A DNA stretch of 64,000 nucleotides from Endomychus coccineus (lineage: Eukaryota > Arthropoda > Insecta > Coleoptera > Endomychidae): contig OY294068.1 of assembly GCA_958510875.1 (NCBI GenBank), positions 21,432,297 through 21,496,296 on the forward strand, in the 5' to 3' direction. Position 1 is the stretch's first letter; every line of letters starts with the position of its first letter. The notes below the pieces were generated by a model. That model was not told the origin of the DNA. It saw only the letters and a list, made by a program, of their open reading frames with translations, and made no database searches. Shown piece by piece: positions 36,050-48,172 of this stretch. The translations under genes and the position numbers were made by a program.

Positions 36050-37130
36050 AACCAGCGTTCAATAAACCTCACTTCCATCGAAGTTGAAATAATGGAACGT
36101 ATCATAATTGACACCATGTTAGTGTTTGCGTTTGAGCACAATATTATTCCGGAAAACCAGCACGGATTCCTACCTGGAAGGTATATATCTAGAACCTACT
36201 TTTATGTGTGAATGATTGGTCACTGGCTACAGATAATAACATTCCAATAGACGTAATCTATCTGGATTTCAGTAATGCCTTTGATAAGGTCGCCAAATTG
36301 CGCCTCCTAGCTAAATTGGCTATGGTTTCCGGGGTGACTCATTGGGGTGGATATCAGCCTTTCTTTCTGGTCGTAATTTCAGATTAAAAATTGGTTCAAG
36401 TTTTTCACAATATGTAGATGTAGTTAGCGGCGTACCTCAGGGATCTGTGATATGCCCATTATTATTCTTAATTTATACTTCCGATATTCCAGGACTAGTT
36501 TCCTCTACATGGTCACAATATGTAGTCGATATCAAGTTGTATACGAATCCTCTTTACATTTCGCTTCAACGTGATTTGGACATCATTTTGGAATGATGTC
36601 ATTTATGGCTGATACCATTAAATACGAGCAAATGCACTGTACTTCATATTGGAACAAACAATCCACATATTTCCTACCATCTTAATAGATAGCAGTTAAG
36701 CACGGTTACTTAACAGAAAGTACTACTATCACCATCTCTGATAACCTCACGTGGTCGCGCCACATTGAAGAAATGTGGAAGAGGGCAAATACATCTATAT
36801 TTTTGTTTAACAAAGTTTTTTCTAATCTGTCAGTGCAAACATCATGCTTTCTTTATAAAACCTATGTGAGACCTATAATCGAAATTGGTTCCTCGGTGTG
36901 GTGTCCAGTGCAGAGAAGAGCTACGAGAATGACGTTTGGGACTATTCGTTCTGATTACCAGCAACGTTTAAGATTGTTTAAAATTCCTAAAGCAGAAGAT
37001 AGACTTAGGCGTGGTAATCTAATCACAACGTATAGAATCCTTCAAAATACATTTTCTGTTTATCTCGGTGATATATTTAACATTAATGCAGACCCGCGTT
37101 TACGTGGTAGGGCATGAACATTATAAAACT
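36050..37130 (+). mobile_element. LINE relic, RT domain
   Basis: The frames read IDVIYLDFSNAFDKV (RT block with catalytic Asp), then SGVPQGSVICPLLFLIY. The YADD-type box is degraded to YVVDIKLY. The thumb reads FLYKTYVRPIIEIGSSVWCP and YQQRLRLFKIPKAEDRL. This resembles CR1/I-type ORF2 and is a different family from the neighbours. Confidence 0.7.
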
Positions 37131-37420
37131 GTAGGCAACATTTTATTTGCAATAGAGTATTTGAGTTTATCGAATGCATTGATTGAACTCTGACACTGTT
37201 GAATCCTCTTATGTGAACTCATTTAAAAATCATATTGATTCTTTGATATTCACCAATTGATGTTATCCAATGTAGTCTTATTATAAATTAATTTTTCTAT
37301 TTGCTGTTGCATTTTGTATTATTGATATTATTTAGTGTTTTTCTCAAATAGGTGTTATTCATCGGAAGTTGGAGAATAAAACTCAAATTTTACACAAAAC
37401 TTCTAACATTTTATTAAAAA

Positions 37421-37462
37421 TGCTGACAAATTGTTTCACCACACTGTAGCATTTTCAAAGCA
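37421..37462 (-). ncRNA. Hammerhead ribozyme candidate 5 (decayed)
   Basis: Minus strand: stem I UGCU/AGCA, and stem II CUAC...GUGG-like. Then GAAA with a real 3-bp stem III (ACA-AUU-UGU) and the cleavage triplet GUC. The first box has decayed to UUGAAAA. Confidence 0.4.
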
Positions 37463-37828
37463 AGGAGTTATCAACTATCATTAGTATTTATATATGGTGA
37501 AGTTTTATATACAGTATAACGACTATATGAGTTCGTGCGTACTTTAAGGTCTATCGCTAATGACCATCTGGTTTGTGTTGCATTAAAAAATTACTTGGGA
37601 GACCGTCTGAGTTAACTTTCATTGCTTTATATCGTCTGATGGAAGTCATGATATTTATCCCAATTTGAATTCGGGGACCGGTCAAGGTCATAGGTAAATT
37701 TTAAGGGTGCCTGAATCTCATCACACAGAGCTTTCTTTGACAAGAAAAGAAATGATAGGCGAATGTTGATTATTAACACTTTTCCACCCTACATTTGAGC
37801 TGAAGCTTCTTCAACTCTAAATAAAACC

Positions 37829-38101
37829 ATGGACTCTTGCGAGTCGTTTCACTCTCATTTAAACAACTCTTTTTATCATATTTCACCGTATGTTTTTTCT
37901 TTCATGGACGTTTTGTTAAAATTTCAAATAGAAGTGTACATAAAATGTATTAGGGTAGCTACTCCTTGTAATTTTGAAAACTCAGCCACAATTCGCAGAC
38001 AAGATTTTTTGCAAAAAATATTGTTAGATTTGGAACAACAAAAGATAACAATCCTCCATTTTGTTGAAGTTATTCCAAATATATATGGAGACAATCCATA
38101 A
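37829..38101 (+). pseudogene. MULE transposase C-terminal fragment
   Basis: The reading MDSCESFHSHLNNSFYHISP corresponds to the block TNACESFHSHFN in the MULE at 49.0-49.9 kb, followed by a matching helical C-terminus. No catalytic residues and no TIRs were seen nearby. Confidence 0.6.
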
Positions 38102-38827
38102 AATATCATGTATAAATTGTCAAGGTTTTTTTTCCGAGTGTTCTGTAAAATGTATATATTATAAGTAAGCATTCTATTCTTGATCATATGTTGCACTTTT
38201 TTTTATTACACTAATTTAGTGAATAAATAAAGGAAAACAGACCTTATAATTTAATTTCTCAATCATATAAAATTTTTTGTAAACGTAAAAATAGGACGCC
38301 TATGGTAGCAAAATTGTTGCATCAACAAGGTTTTCATTGTATTTTAGAATTTTAAAATCAATAATTATCTCAGTGACGAATATTGTACACGAATTTTATG
38401 TTTATCTGCGTACTGTGACAAATTTCGAATCTCCCAAATACACCAGCCTGATAGTCTGAGGTTTCACGTAAGAAATCCAGCAGCAAAATTCGCACCGTCT
38501 GAGACTTAAATCTTTTCAACAACGGAAGAATTGCCAAATACTTGCCTAATATCAACTAACCAGAATAAATCACCAGATAATGTGTACTTTGTACATGTAG
38601 ATTTCTGAAAAATCTCAGTTACACCATGTTTTATCAATATTATATCAACGATTTAAATTACAGGATTAGAGAGAAATAAAACACGAAACTGTTTATACTT
38701 TATATTTATAGGTTCATTATCAAGAATAAATATAAACAATGTATCTTAGCAAAACATTTTTGAATATAAACAAGACAACACATTAGAATTGTTCATTTCA
38801 CTGATCGCGTTTGTCGTGAATATAAAG
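38102..38827. other. Intergenic region upstream of gene A
   Basis: AT-rich. No repeat recognised. The promoter and leader of gene A are expected here, but no core element could be fixed with confidence. Confidence 0.4.
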
Positions 38828-41800
38828 ATGGTTTTCGATATAACGAACAAAGTTGCTTTAATTACCGGTGGTGCTACTGGAATTGGATTGGCTTATTCCA
38901 AGGAGCTCCTCCGCAATGGATTAAAAGTTGGTATATTTTCAAAACTATCATATTTATATAAGCTCCCTGATATTTGTTCTTATACATTATATATTTCATA
39001 CAAATACAAAACAGCTATGATCTTTATCACAAATTGTAAATCTGGGTAGCCACATTTATTGATAATTTGATAAAAATACTGTCAGAAACTGTCAACTGTC
39101 CAAAAAACTCGACATTTTTGCATACACCTATCTTTTTTTCCACTGTGTACAAAGCGTTGATATAATGACGACAGAGCAAGTTAACTTAATGCTGTGCAAT
39201 GCTATAGGGTGTATTTATTTATAACATAGAATTTTAGCCCATCAATTGAAAGTTACAGTTGTACAAAAAGTGTTGTTTGTAGTTCATTTGTGGAATTCGT
39301 ATTTTACACAATTCGAGGAGATATGTCATTGAAAAAAAGGACAAATTTCACGCACTTAATACTAACACAACAATTTAGGATATTAGTTTTTTCACACTGG
39401 CTACCACACCACAAGTCAGAGACAACCTTTTTGGTGGAATGTTTGCAGCAAATTCCACTTAGCCATATGCCTGGAATTGTCTTTCGTCAGCGCACAATTA
39501 TGCGCATTCTTCTTGATTTCAATACCAAAAAGTTTATGGGGCCATACGGAATTCCACCTGTCGTTCTCAAGGAATGTGCGCCTGAATTAACACCAGTTTT
39601 CTGCAGGTTATTTACCTTTTCATACAACGTTGCTGTGTTTCCTTCCATCTGGAAGACAGCTAGAGTCCAACCAATTCCAAAAAAAAAGAAAAGAAACCCT
39701 TCCTAATGATGATAGACCAATTGCACTATTATCTGTGAACTCTGAAGTGATGGAAAAAGCAATCAATATCGAGGTCATCCATTACAAGAAGAGCTCTAAA
39801 ATCGTGAATGGCTTTCATCAGCAGAAATCAACAGGAAACCTGCTTGCCTACTTAATACATGTATAGCAGAAATCTATTGGGAAACATGGGGAATCTCTAG
39901 CTTTATCATTGGATATCTCGAAAGCATTCGTCTGGCACCAAAGCCTTCTTGGGAAACTTCTGTCATATTGTTTGCCGCATCAACTTTCTCTCAGATAGAT
40001 CATTCCATGTGGTTGTTGACGGAGTATCCTCCGATCTAATGGTTATGAACGCTGGTGTTCCACAGGGATCTATCTTGGTACCAACTTTGTTTCGTCTCGT
40101 CCACAGCTTTGCAGATGATGGTACACTTCATATCGCTTTCTCATCTAGAGCTCCTATACCATGCGATGAAGCCAGAGGAGCGAGACAGAGACAGCTTGAC
40201 GCAATTAATGAAGATCTGGCAAAGATTTTGAAATGGGGATCTGATAATCTAGTAGAGTTTACACTATTCTTATCTTCTTCACTACATATTACACTATTTA
40301 TTATGAAAATATTAACTGGGGGTTCTGGGATCTTGGACTTAAATGTTTTTATACTAAAAGGAAATAAAAACGTTATACTATTTTTACAGAGCGTGACCAT
40401 CGTGGATTTTGATGCGACAAGAGGCGCGGAGGCAAGTCGACAAATCAACACAGAATTTGGGAAGAACAGAGCTATCTTTGTACCCGCAGATGTAACTAAA
40501 GTCGATCAGCTTGAAGGTGAGTTTCAGTCAGGCAACCCATGAATCCATCAAATTTGTTCCATAACATTATTTTCTTTCCGAGTAAATAATGTAAATGCCA
40601 CATTCCGCAAGATTATCCTGCATGTCAACTTAACAATTATACGCGCATTAACTATAAACCAAGTTTACAATGACATTTAGAGAATTGTAATGCTGTGAGT
40701 AAGATCGAGGAACACCACAAAACTTCCTATCATCCATACGAAATTTCTAGGACAGCAGAATTTTTGTTCGCCTCGAAGAAAAGTAAAGCATGGTGTATAA
40801 ATGATGGAAATGATAACTGACGAAAATGTCAAAAACTGTAGATTTTCCAGTTCAGAAGTTTCGCAGAAGGACACTTGAAAATCTTTCAGTATCATTTAGA
40901 AATATAAAGCACACCAATACATTCAAATCTACCTCTATACTGTTCCGTTCATAACCCTAGATTTCATTCAAATCTTTTACTTATGCTATCATCGTTAGAT
41001 TTCACAGTGGGATCTATTTATTCGTGGACAGATGGCGTAAGAACATCTAGGTTTCTCAAGACAATTCTGTCTACAAGGTACCGAGAATATAGAACTCTCG
41101 ACCGGTGTCATCACAACCCTCTCATTCCGCTGATTAGCTCGAGAAGACTGAACAGCTGCCCAGAACTATTGGATTGTGTTGTCCATTTAAAAAAACATCA
41201 CCAGTCTTACCACTATATTGGTTTAAAAATATATCTACACCCTCTCATAGGATGATCATGTGAGGTCAATTGGGAAAACTGCATCACAAAAACTGGGTTT
41301 TCGATTCCGTTCCAAGAGGTACTTTACATACCAGCAGCTCCTCATAATTTTGAAGATCTTGGATTCTGCCCTGAAGAGAGCTATTTATCTGATTGATGAT
41401 GTCACACTTACGATTCCATTGACATCTCTAGAACATCGTAGAAAGGTGAGAGATCTCGCCCTTTTCTAGAAATATTTCCATGTCGGTGTGTATCAGAAAT
41501 CTCGCCAGCTATTCCACCACCATAGATCCCAGGTAGGCATACTAGAGAAGCTCAAGTCGGCCACCCCTTCATTGTCAAGCTCGAGACCTACCGAACTTAT
41601 TCACACCAGACTGATTGCCTAGTGAGGTCTTTACTCATGCCTATATAACCTACAAACCTTCGAAGAAAATTCGAATGCCTATCTCCTATCCCAACATTCC
41701 ACCGCTGGCTCACACGATGTTCTCCGAAATTTATAGGTTTTCCTGTAGTGTAGTCGAATAATAAATAAAAAATTCAATTCTGAATGTACGCACAAGGTTT

Positions 41801-44800
41801 GAATCACTTGGAGGTTGAATACTTGGAGAGAGGAGAAAGTTCAACTATATTATGAAAGAAATTCACATTTCGTTCCCGCTAATGGGAGCAGGATGCTGTC
41901 CTTTCCCTAACATCGGATGATTGGAATTGCTTGAATACATTGCAGGAACTTTCCTTTCGGAAAGTTTCAGTTCAAAACTCTTTAATCTGAAAATGTCCTT
42001 GTTAGAGTATTTTTGTGAATTTCTCTAAGATTTATCATTCTATACGGAATTACACATCGAATTGATCGTTCAAATTATCATTCGTTTCAATTATATGACT
42101 AAATAATAATTATCAAAATACAAGGGAGTGATCATTTCCAAATAATATAATTGAAATGCTTTTTTAATACTGGATTTTTTTATTTTCAAAACCAGCCGCC
42201 TTCAAAACCGCCGTAAATACATGGAAAACTCTTGACATTGTCATCAACAATGCAGGTGTGATGAAAGACAGTGACTGGGAGATGGAAATCGCATTGAATT
42301 GTGTAAGTAAAACTTCAAATTACTTGTCTACAATAATAATACGTATATGCGTTTGAGTTGGAATTTGGACGGAGGCACTGTTCTATTATTCAATATCACC
42401 CCAAGTAGTGGTTGACGGACTCTTGCGATACACTATTTAGCACAGGGCCTATACGCTGAGTACAAAAGTCAATATGACGTCAACAAGAGACTTACGACAG
42501 TATCGTCCAATTTTAATGGCGCGTAGCGTATGTTGAACCTATCGCTAAAGTATCTTCGGATGATTGGAACGTATTTTCATCTGTAAATAAGCGTGTGTTA
42601 TGACTGAATGAAGGGCGTTGCAATATGACTTCCTAAATGAATGTTTATGTTGATTCTTCGGCGTTTTATGACGTACTTACAATTTACTTACGTTTATTAG
42701 TTAATTACTTATTGCCGAATAAATGTTGTCCTCCTGGCTGCAAGATAAATTACAAAAATGTGCCAAAAGTTCACACGTTTAGGTTTCTTGAAGATAATGA
42801 CCTACGGAAACAAAGGATTTCGGCTTTTTCCTTGAGGGTCTCTTTATCATGCAATGAAGTCACAGTTATAGGATAGACCCACATCGATTCGGTAAATGAA
42901 GATTTGAGTAGAATTTTGAAATGGGATCTGATGATCTAGTAGAGTTCAATACAACCAAAACTCGCTTGTATTTTCTCCAGGATCTCACAATCTCTAACTA
43001 TTCATGTGAAGTCCTCAATATCCACGCCAAGTATCACCACCAATAGTACAATATCATGAGAAAATCATGTGAGGTCCATTGCGGTAGATTAGATTTGTAT
43101 GGAGCTTATGGGCTATGAGCCTCACCACCACGACCTTTGCAGATCTATTGTGTATGCCCTTTTGTTATGTTAGAATTCCAATCTTTATCACTAGACTCCA
43201 TAGGCCAGATCTCAGGTTCTCCATATAATGGGAGGATTGTGGTTTTTCCTTCCCTGTCGTTGAGAGTCTTTGCCTTGTTAGGCCTTCGCAGTAGCACAGC
43301 ATGTGTACTAAGGTCTCTTCGTCTTCTTGGCAAAACCTGCATAGGGTTGTATCTGCCAGTCCAATGTTGTTCATATGTTTGTTGAGTTTACTATGCCCTG
43401 TCAAGAGCCCAACCATGATTGTAGTTGATCTTCTATTCTGGCTTAGTTGGTACTCCGTGATTTTTTCGCGATGATTCTTTAATGAACTCTTTAGCCTGTC
43501 TCATTCTTGGCGCCTTGCTCCACCATTTATGAGATTTATTTTTCAACCAAGTATTGTTATATGATTTGTGCAGCGCTTTCGTTATAAAACAGAAGGGTTC
43601 TGGAGCAATCAGAACCCCATGTGCTCCTTCTCGGGCCAGTGAATCGGCTTCTTCGTTGCCTTTGTAGCCTGTATGGCCTGGTACCTATGCTAAAGACAGT
43701 CTGTTTCGACTGCCCAACTCTTGTAGGATTTCTAGGCAGTTCCATACAAGTTTGGAATTGACCTGTGACCTGTGAGGAACTGAATGCTTTTATAGCCGCT
43801 TGGCTGTCTGAGTATATGGCGATGGTTTTTCCCTGAAACTCTTGCCTTCGGCTCTTCGGCAGTGATGTATTGCAGCAACTTCTGCCTATAATATCGTCAC
43901 GTCGTGCTTACCCAAACTTAGTGAGATTCTTGTCTTTGACTTGGCTATATATATATTTATTCCTGCTCCTGAACCGTCCTCGGTTTTTGAGCCGTGTGTG
44001 TAACAGGCCATTTCTGCCTGTTATGACTATTTAGAAGTTTTTTTCGGAGCTATACTTGGAAAGTATCTCATCCTATGGCATCCCCATTATGGGGTCGGTT
44101 TCCAACACATTTTATAGCTCGTGTACATCTTACCGTGCAATTTACTTATGTGCTGGCCTTGTATGTAAATGTGAAGTGACGGTATGTTCAGCAAGACTTC
44201 CAAAGAGGCTGTTGGAGTTATTCTCATAGCTCTCGGGTCAGTTCCATTGCGGTAACTACTTAACAGACACTTGGTTTTCCATTCCTTGCCACGAGCTACC
44301 TTACACCCCTGCAGCTCCTCATGATCTACAAAACACATATTCGGTGCTCATCAGAAATCTAGTATTTTACCATGAGCGATAACAGATAGGCAGGCTACAC
44401 AAGTTTATGTTGGTCACCCTTTCTTTGTCAAGCTCGAGATCTGCCGAACTTCCTTCTACTTCATATTTCTATCGAATAGCAAAGTTGTTGAACTCTTTGC
44501 CTAGTGAGGTCTTCCACGCTCCAAAATTTCAAGAAGCCAATGTCTTCCTTCAATATTCAACGATTATTAGGTTTTCCAATCAAATGGAAAAAAAATAAAA
44601 AAGTATACTTATAATAACAATGGTGCCATTATTCCAGAATGCAGTAGTTCAAGGAACCCTGTTGGCAATGAACTATATGGGAAAGAACAAGGGTGGAAAT
44701 GGAGGAGTTGTGGTTAACATCGCTTCCATCTTGGGACTTCAAGAATTGGCTGGATGTCCGATTTACGTCGGTACCAAACATTTCGTCGTAGGTTTGGACA

Positions 44801-45297
44801 GATCCTTCGGTACACCTTACTTCTATGAGAAGACCGGAATCAAGTTCCTCACAATGTGTCCGGGAGTTACAGATACGCCCTTGATATCCGAAGCTAACAG
44901 ATTTGCTCTACCTGGTTATCCTGATCTTGGAAAAGAACTGGCTGCCGGATTAGGAGCCCTACCTAAACAACTGTGAGTATTTTTTCAATAATGGCCTATC
45001 AATAATAAAAATATTGAAGTTTCTCATTTGAATTGATTTGCAACTTGTAGACTCAATTATTGTAAATAAAGGAATAGTCTGATATATAAGTTTGCTTCCA
45101 AGGCTTTTCCTATTATTGTAGCAAATAGCTCATCCAGCAAAATGAAATTATTCTTCAATTTCAGACCCACAAACGTTGCAAAAGGAATGTACACACTCAT
45201 AACTAAAGGCGAAAATGGAAGTGTCTGGGTAGCAGAAGGTGGTCAACCTATTTACGAAGTGGAAATACCTGATAGAACAACCCTGCGTAAACACTAA
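38828..45297 (+). CDS. Gene A: NAD-dependent short-chain dehydrogenase, 15-PGDH-like
   Basis: The exons are 38828-38926, 40390-40516, 42196-42302, 44638-44972 and 45165-45297, totalling 801 nt (266 aa), the usual length of 15-hydroxyprostaglandin dehydrogenase. All introns are GT-AG (the first donor is GTTGGT). Visible features are the nucleotide loop TGGATGIG, an Asp ending beta-2 (TIVDFD) that favours NAD over NADP, an ADVT motif and INNAG. The catalytic set is Ser in NIASILG, then Tyr-x3-Lys in YVGTK 13 residues later. CPGVTDTPL is the usual motif after the active site. It probably oxidises a small secondary alcohol (eicosanoid or related) in the cytosol; the substrate cannot be read from sequence. 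It is tandem with gene B, and its introns carry LINE, THAP-like and repeat debris. The frame is intact. Confidence 0.9.
39410..40262 (+). mobile_element. LINE fragment in gene A intron 1
   Basis: Frames give FMGPYGIPPVVLKECAPELT, then VNAGVPQGSILVPTLF-type RT sequence (near NAGVPQGS) and ARQRQLDAINEDLAKILKWG. The last is shared with the family at 2.3-3.7 kb. The fragment ends about 130 bp before exon 2. Confidence 0.7.
40960..41760 (+). mobile_element. LINE and Tc1-like debris in gene A intron 2
   Basis: The segment 41100-41230 resembles the flank of the Tc1-like relic at 32.3 kb. From 41240 on there is the RSIGKTASQKLGF block and then DDVTLTIPLTSLEHRRKVRD, the C-terminal blocks of the main LINE family, followed by its 3' end. 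Confidence 0.6.
42390..42880 (+). repeat. Repeat unit with THAP-like fragment (gene A intron 3)
   Basis: The blocks CTATACGCTGAGTACAAAAG and a TGCAATATGRCTTCC-type segment recur at 46275-46560. From about 42715 a frame reads NKCCPPGCKINYKNVPKVHT, then FRFLEDNDLRKQ, resembling the first half of a THAP finger (C-x3-C, F-x-F). The second Cys/His half is lost. It is a transposon relic. Confidence 0.4.
43120..44330 (-). mobile_element. LINE C-terminus (RNase H and zinc knuckle), minus strand
   Basis: The minus strand gives VGLLTGHSKLNKHMNNIGLA, then TTLCRFCQEDEETLVHMLCY, the Cys-Cys-His-Cys knuckle following RNase H in I/LOA/jockey-type ORF2. Upstream on that strand is LEVLLNIPSLHIYIQGQ, also an ORF2 block. 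Many stops. Confidence 0.65.
44240..44595 (+). mobile_element. LINE 3' fragment just before gene A exon 4
   Basis: The C-terminal blocks FYRIAKLLNSLPSEVF and the TTGTCAAGCTCGAGA segment are shared with 3.6 kb and 26.5 kb. The fragment stops ~40 bp before the exon 4 acceptor at 44637. Confidence 0.6.
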
Positions 45298-46220
45298 GTA
45301 GAAACGAAGACGAAAATGAAAATATTTCTTGATGTAGCACGTGATTTGACATTTTTATGTAATTAATATTATTATCTGGTGTTTGCTTGTTTCTCTTGAA
45401 ATCCCCCCCCCCCCAATTTGCAGTAGCAGTCTATTCTAATTGGCTAGAGTTGTTAACGAAAAGCAAAGCCGATCGAGAGGCCGATATTATGTGTGTCTTT
45501 AGTGTTTTATCGTACGGTCACCAGATGCCAACACTTTCGATTTGAACATATCCATAACAGTTGCTAGATAGCGCTTGTATGAATCTACTTTACCGATTGG
45601 TTGATGGAACTTTCTATATCAGTCTAAAGAATATTGTTCATTCTACGGGCATGAAGAAAGTGCTTTGCCATTTCATGTGAGCAGCGAAAGTAATAGCTAA
45701 GAGAATAGTCATTGTTTCAATTTAACTTTTAAATGAATTCTAAAAATTCATTTTCGACAATCATACATCTGATCAATCAATCAATCAAAATGGGGCTGTC
45801 AAGTCTGGTGCACTTAGACCGCTCGATTGGGTCCATTATGCGCCCCTTGGAACAAAGCTCATTCTAGCAAACCTGAGGCACGTCCAAAGGCGAAAATACT
45901 CCTCGAATTGATGTTCCCTATGGCATCAAGCAAAATGTACGCGCTGCTGATGTGTTGCAGCCCAAGAGAAGCCAGTGGTGGACATTCTACTAGGATATGA
46001 AAGGTAGTAATTTCCACCTCTCAGCATCCACTACAGCCCGTTACATCAACAGTGCCCATTAAGTACAAGAGACAGCGACCTATAAGCAGTCCTGTCACCA
46101 GTTTTATGCCTCGTTTGCTCATGGAGAGTAGCGTTTTCGAGCGTTTCCGCGAAATAACTCCGTAGTGTGGAGCTTCGTCTAGCACTACCTCACATCAGGG
46201 GCACACCGACACACTAGAGT
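45298..46220. other. Gene A downstream region with a LINE C-terminal relic (minus)
   Basis: A run of 12 C lies near 45403-45414. From about 46150 to 45850 the minus strand reads GIKLVTGLLIGRC, then FHILVECPPLASLG, another ORF2 zinc-knuckle remnant. Confidence 0.5.
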
Positions 46221-46274
46221 AAGTAACTGTCTATTCAATAGCTCTCTGACGGTGCGGAGGCGAAACCCTATAGT

Positions 46275-46570
46275 ACCTAGGTCTATACGCTGAGTACAAA
46301 AGTCAGTGTGATACCATCAATAAGACGGTTACGAAGCTTACGACAATATCGTTAAGTTTTAACGGCGCGCAGCCGATTTTGACTGTGACAGGTGATGAAT
46401 ATTATAATTTAAGAGTTTTATCTATGACTTGTGGAAAATTATATTATGCCCTTGTTACTGAGGTGACTCCGTGTGATTTGAACGTATTTTACCTGTAAAT
46501 AATGGTGTATAAGGATGTTTTGACTGAATAGTGCATTGCAATATGGCTTCCTGAGTGAATGTCTATATTG
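46275..46570. repeat. Second copy of the 42.4 kb repeat
   Basis: Shares CTATACGCTGAGTACAAAAG and the following TACGACA-type blocks, in order, with 42440-42640. Confidence 0.5.
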
Positions 46571-46790
46571 GTTGTGTGAAAAATTCTGTGCACTATTGGA
46601 ATGTGCCATCCATGTATATAAAACTCGACTTACATAAAAATTTCAAATTTGTTTGGCCGCTAAAAATTACAATTCCATTTCGGAAATCATTATCCAGAAC
46701 AAAATTTTCCTCTCTTGACGTTTTGTACGAATGTTCTTGCAGATAACGGTGAACTTCGTTGGCAGAGCGAGGCAAAGTTGGCAATATTTT
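46560..46790 (-). pseudogene. MULE transposase N-terminal fragment
   Basis: Minus-strand frame ending FLCKSSFIYMDGTFQ; YMDGTF is the first catalytic-Asp block of MULE transposases and matches IYMDGTFEYC at 49.1 kb. The remainder of the transposase does not follow. Confidence 0.55.
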
Positions 46791-46799
46791 GGCGACGTC

Positions 46800-48172
46800 T
46801 ATTACACATATTTTCTTTGACGCATTTTAAGTTCCGGGAAGTCAATGTTTCTGAAGAAAAATCTGAGGGAAAACCATTTAAAGCAATATTTTAGTTCGTC
46901 TCTCTGTAGGTTCTTCTTCCACTTTTCTTTTGCAGGCAACACAGCAATTTTTCATCAGGTTCATGATTATGTTGATTTTCTAATGTTGTTACAACAAAAC
47001 TATTCGATTCCCCAATGGTATACACATAAACCTTACATTTACGCCGTTTGATGCACCTCCAGACAGTTTCATTAGTTGAAGATCGATGTTTAGAAAACTT
47101 ATAATTTTCACTACTACACTATTTGGGTGTTTCCGCGTATACTAAAAATTTCTTTCACAAACGACATTTTAAATTTTGATAAGAATGTTAACTATTACTT
47201 CAACTGATCAACATCCGCCGATACTTTATGTTCTTACAAAAGAAAGCTCTCTGTGATGAATTGCAGGCACCCTTAAAATTCATCCGAGACCTTCACAGGT
47301 CCCTATAATCAAGTTGTGACGAATATCATGCAGTCCCCCCAACTGCCCTACGTTCATTAATTGACTCACACCCTCCACGGGTGTTTGATCTCTGGTTTTC
47401 TTGGCGATTTCAACGATTAATTGTGGATAACTTATTTAGGCGTATAATAACAGGTTGAATGAATGAATCTGTAAACCGTCAATATAGTTTTATTCATTCA
47501 TAGATGAAAGTAACCAGTTTTTTTGATAATTTTCATTTGAATAAATAAAACGATTGAATATACTTTTTTTGACCCGTTTTTTTGGTCCGCTAACCAATCC
47601 ATAGCAGAAATATTGTTTTTACTTTTCTACGATAATTTAATAAAATTACGTAAGTTATAGTGGAAGTGGAAACGTGCTACCTCAAAATTTTTAGAAGATC
47701 TGATAACTAATAACTTTATTTCTCCTATTGACCTAATTTCGATGGTGAAGAGTTGCCTAACTAACATAAAAAAAATATTTGGATGTCAACATGTCAAAAT
47801 GGCACTGTATAAATGAGAAACAATCACCATTATCCATTACAAATGTTGTTAAATTTCAGCCAGCTTGTCATCATGGTAAGCTCTGTTTACTCATTACTTT
47901 AACAGTATTTTTAGAGGATATGGGTATGATCTTCCTTATTTTTATAATGTTATTGTGTATCAACAGTGTGAACTCTTCTATAGTTCATTTTGAAATAGAA
48001 CGAAAGATACGAATAATAAATTATATTCATTCAATACTGACGATGGACGATTCCCATGTCCTTTTAATCACATACAATAAGGAAATTGATTATTATTATC
48101 AATAATACATATACAAAATCCAGTTTATTTCCGTTTAGTAACCACTTCCATTCTGTTCGAGTGAATATCACT
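46800..48172. other. Intergenic region upstream of gene B
   Basis: AT-rich. The open frames (e.g. 47779-48105) have no motif. The gene B promoter should be near 48172, but no core element is certain. Confidence 0.4.

Noticed and set aside
45403..45414. Poly-C run as a functional element.
   Set aside because: A homopolymer of this size is probably a slippage product or sequencing noise.
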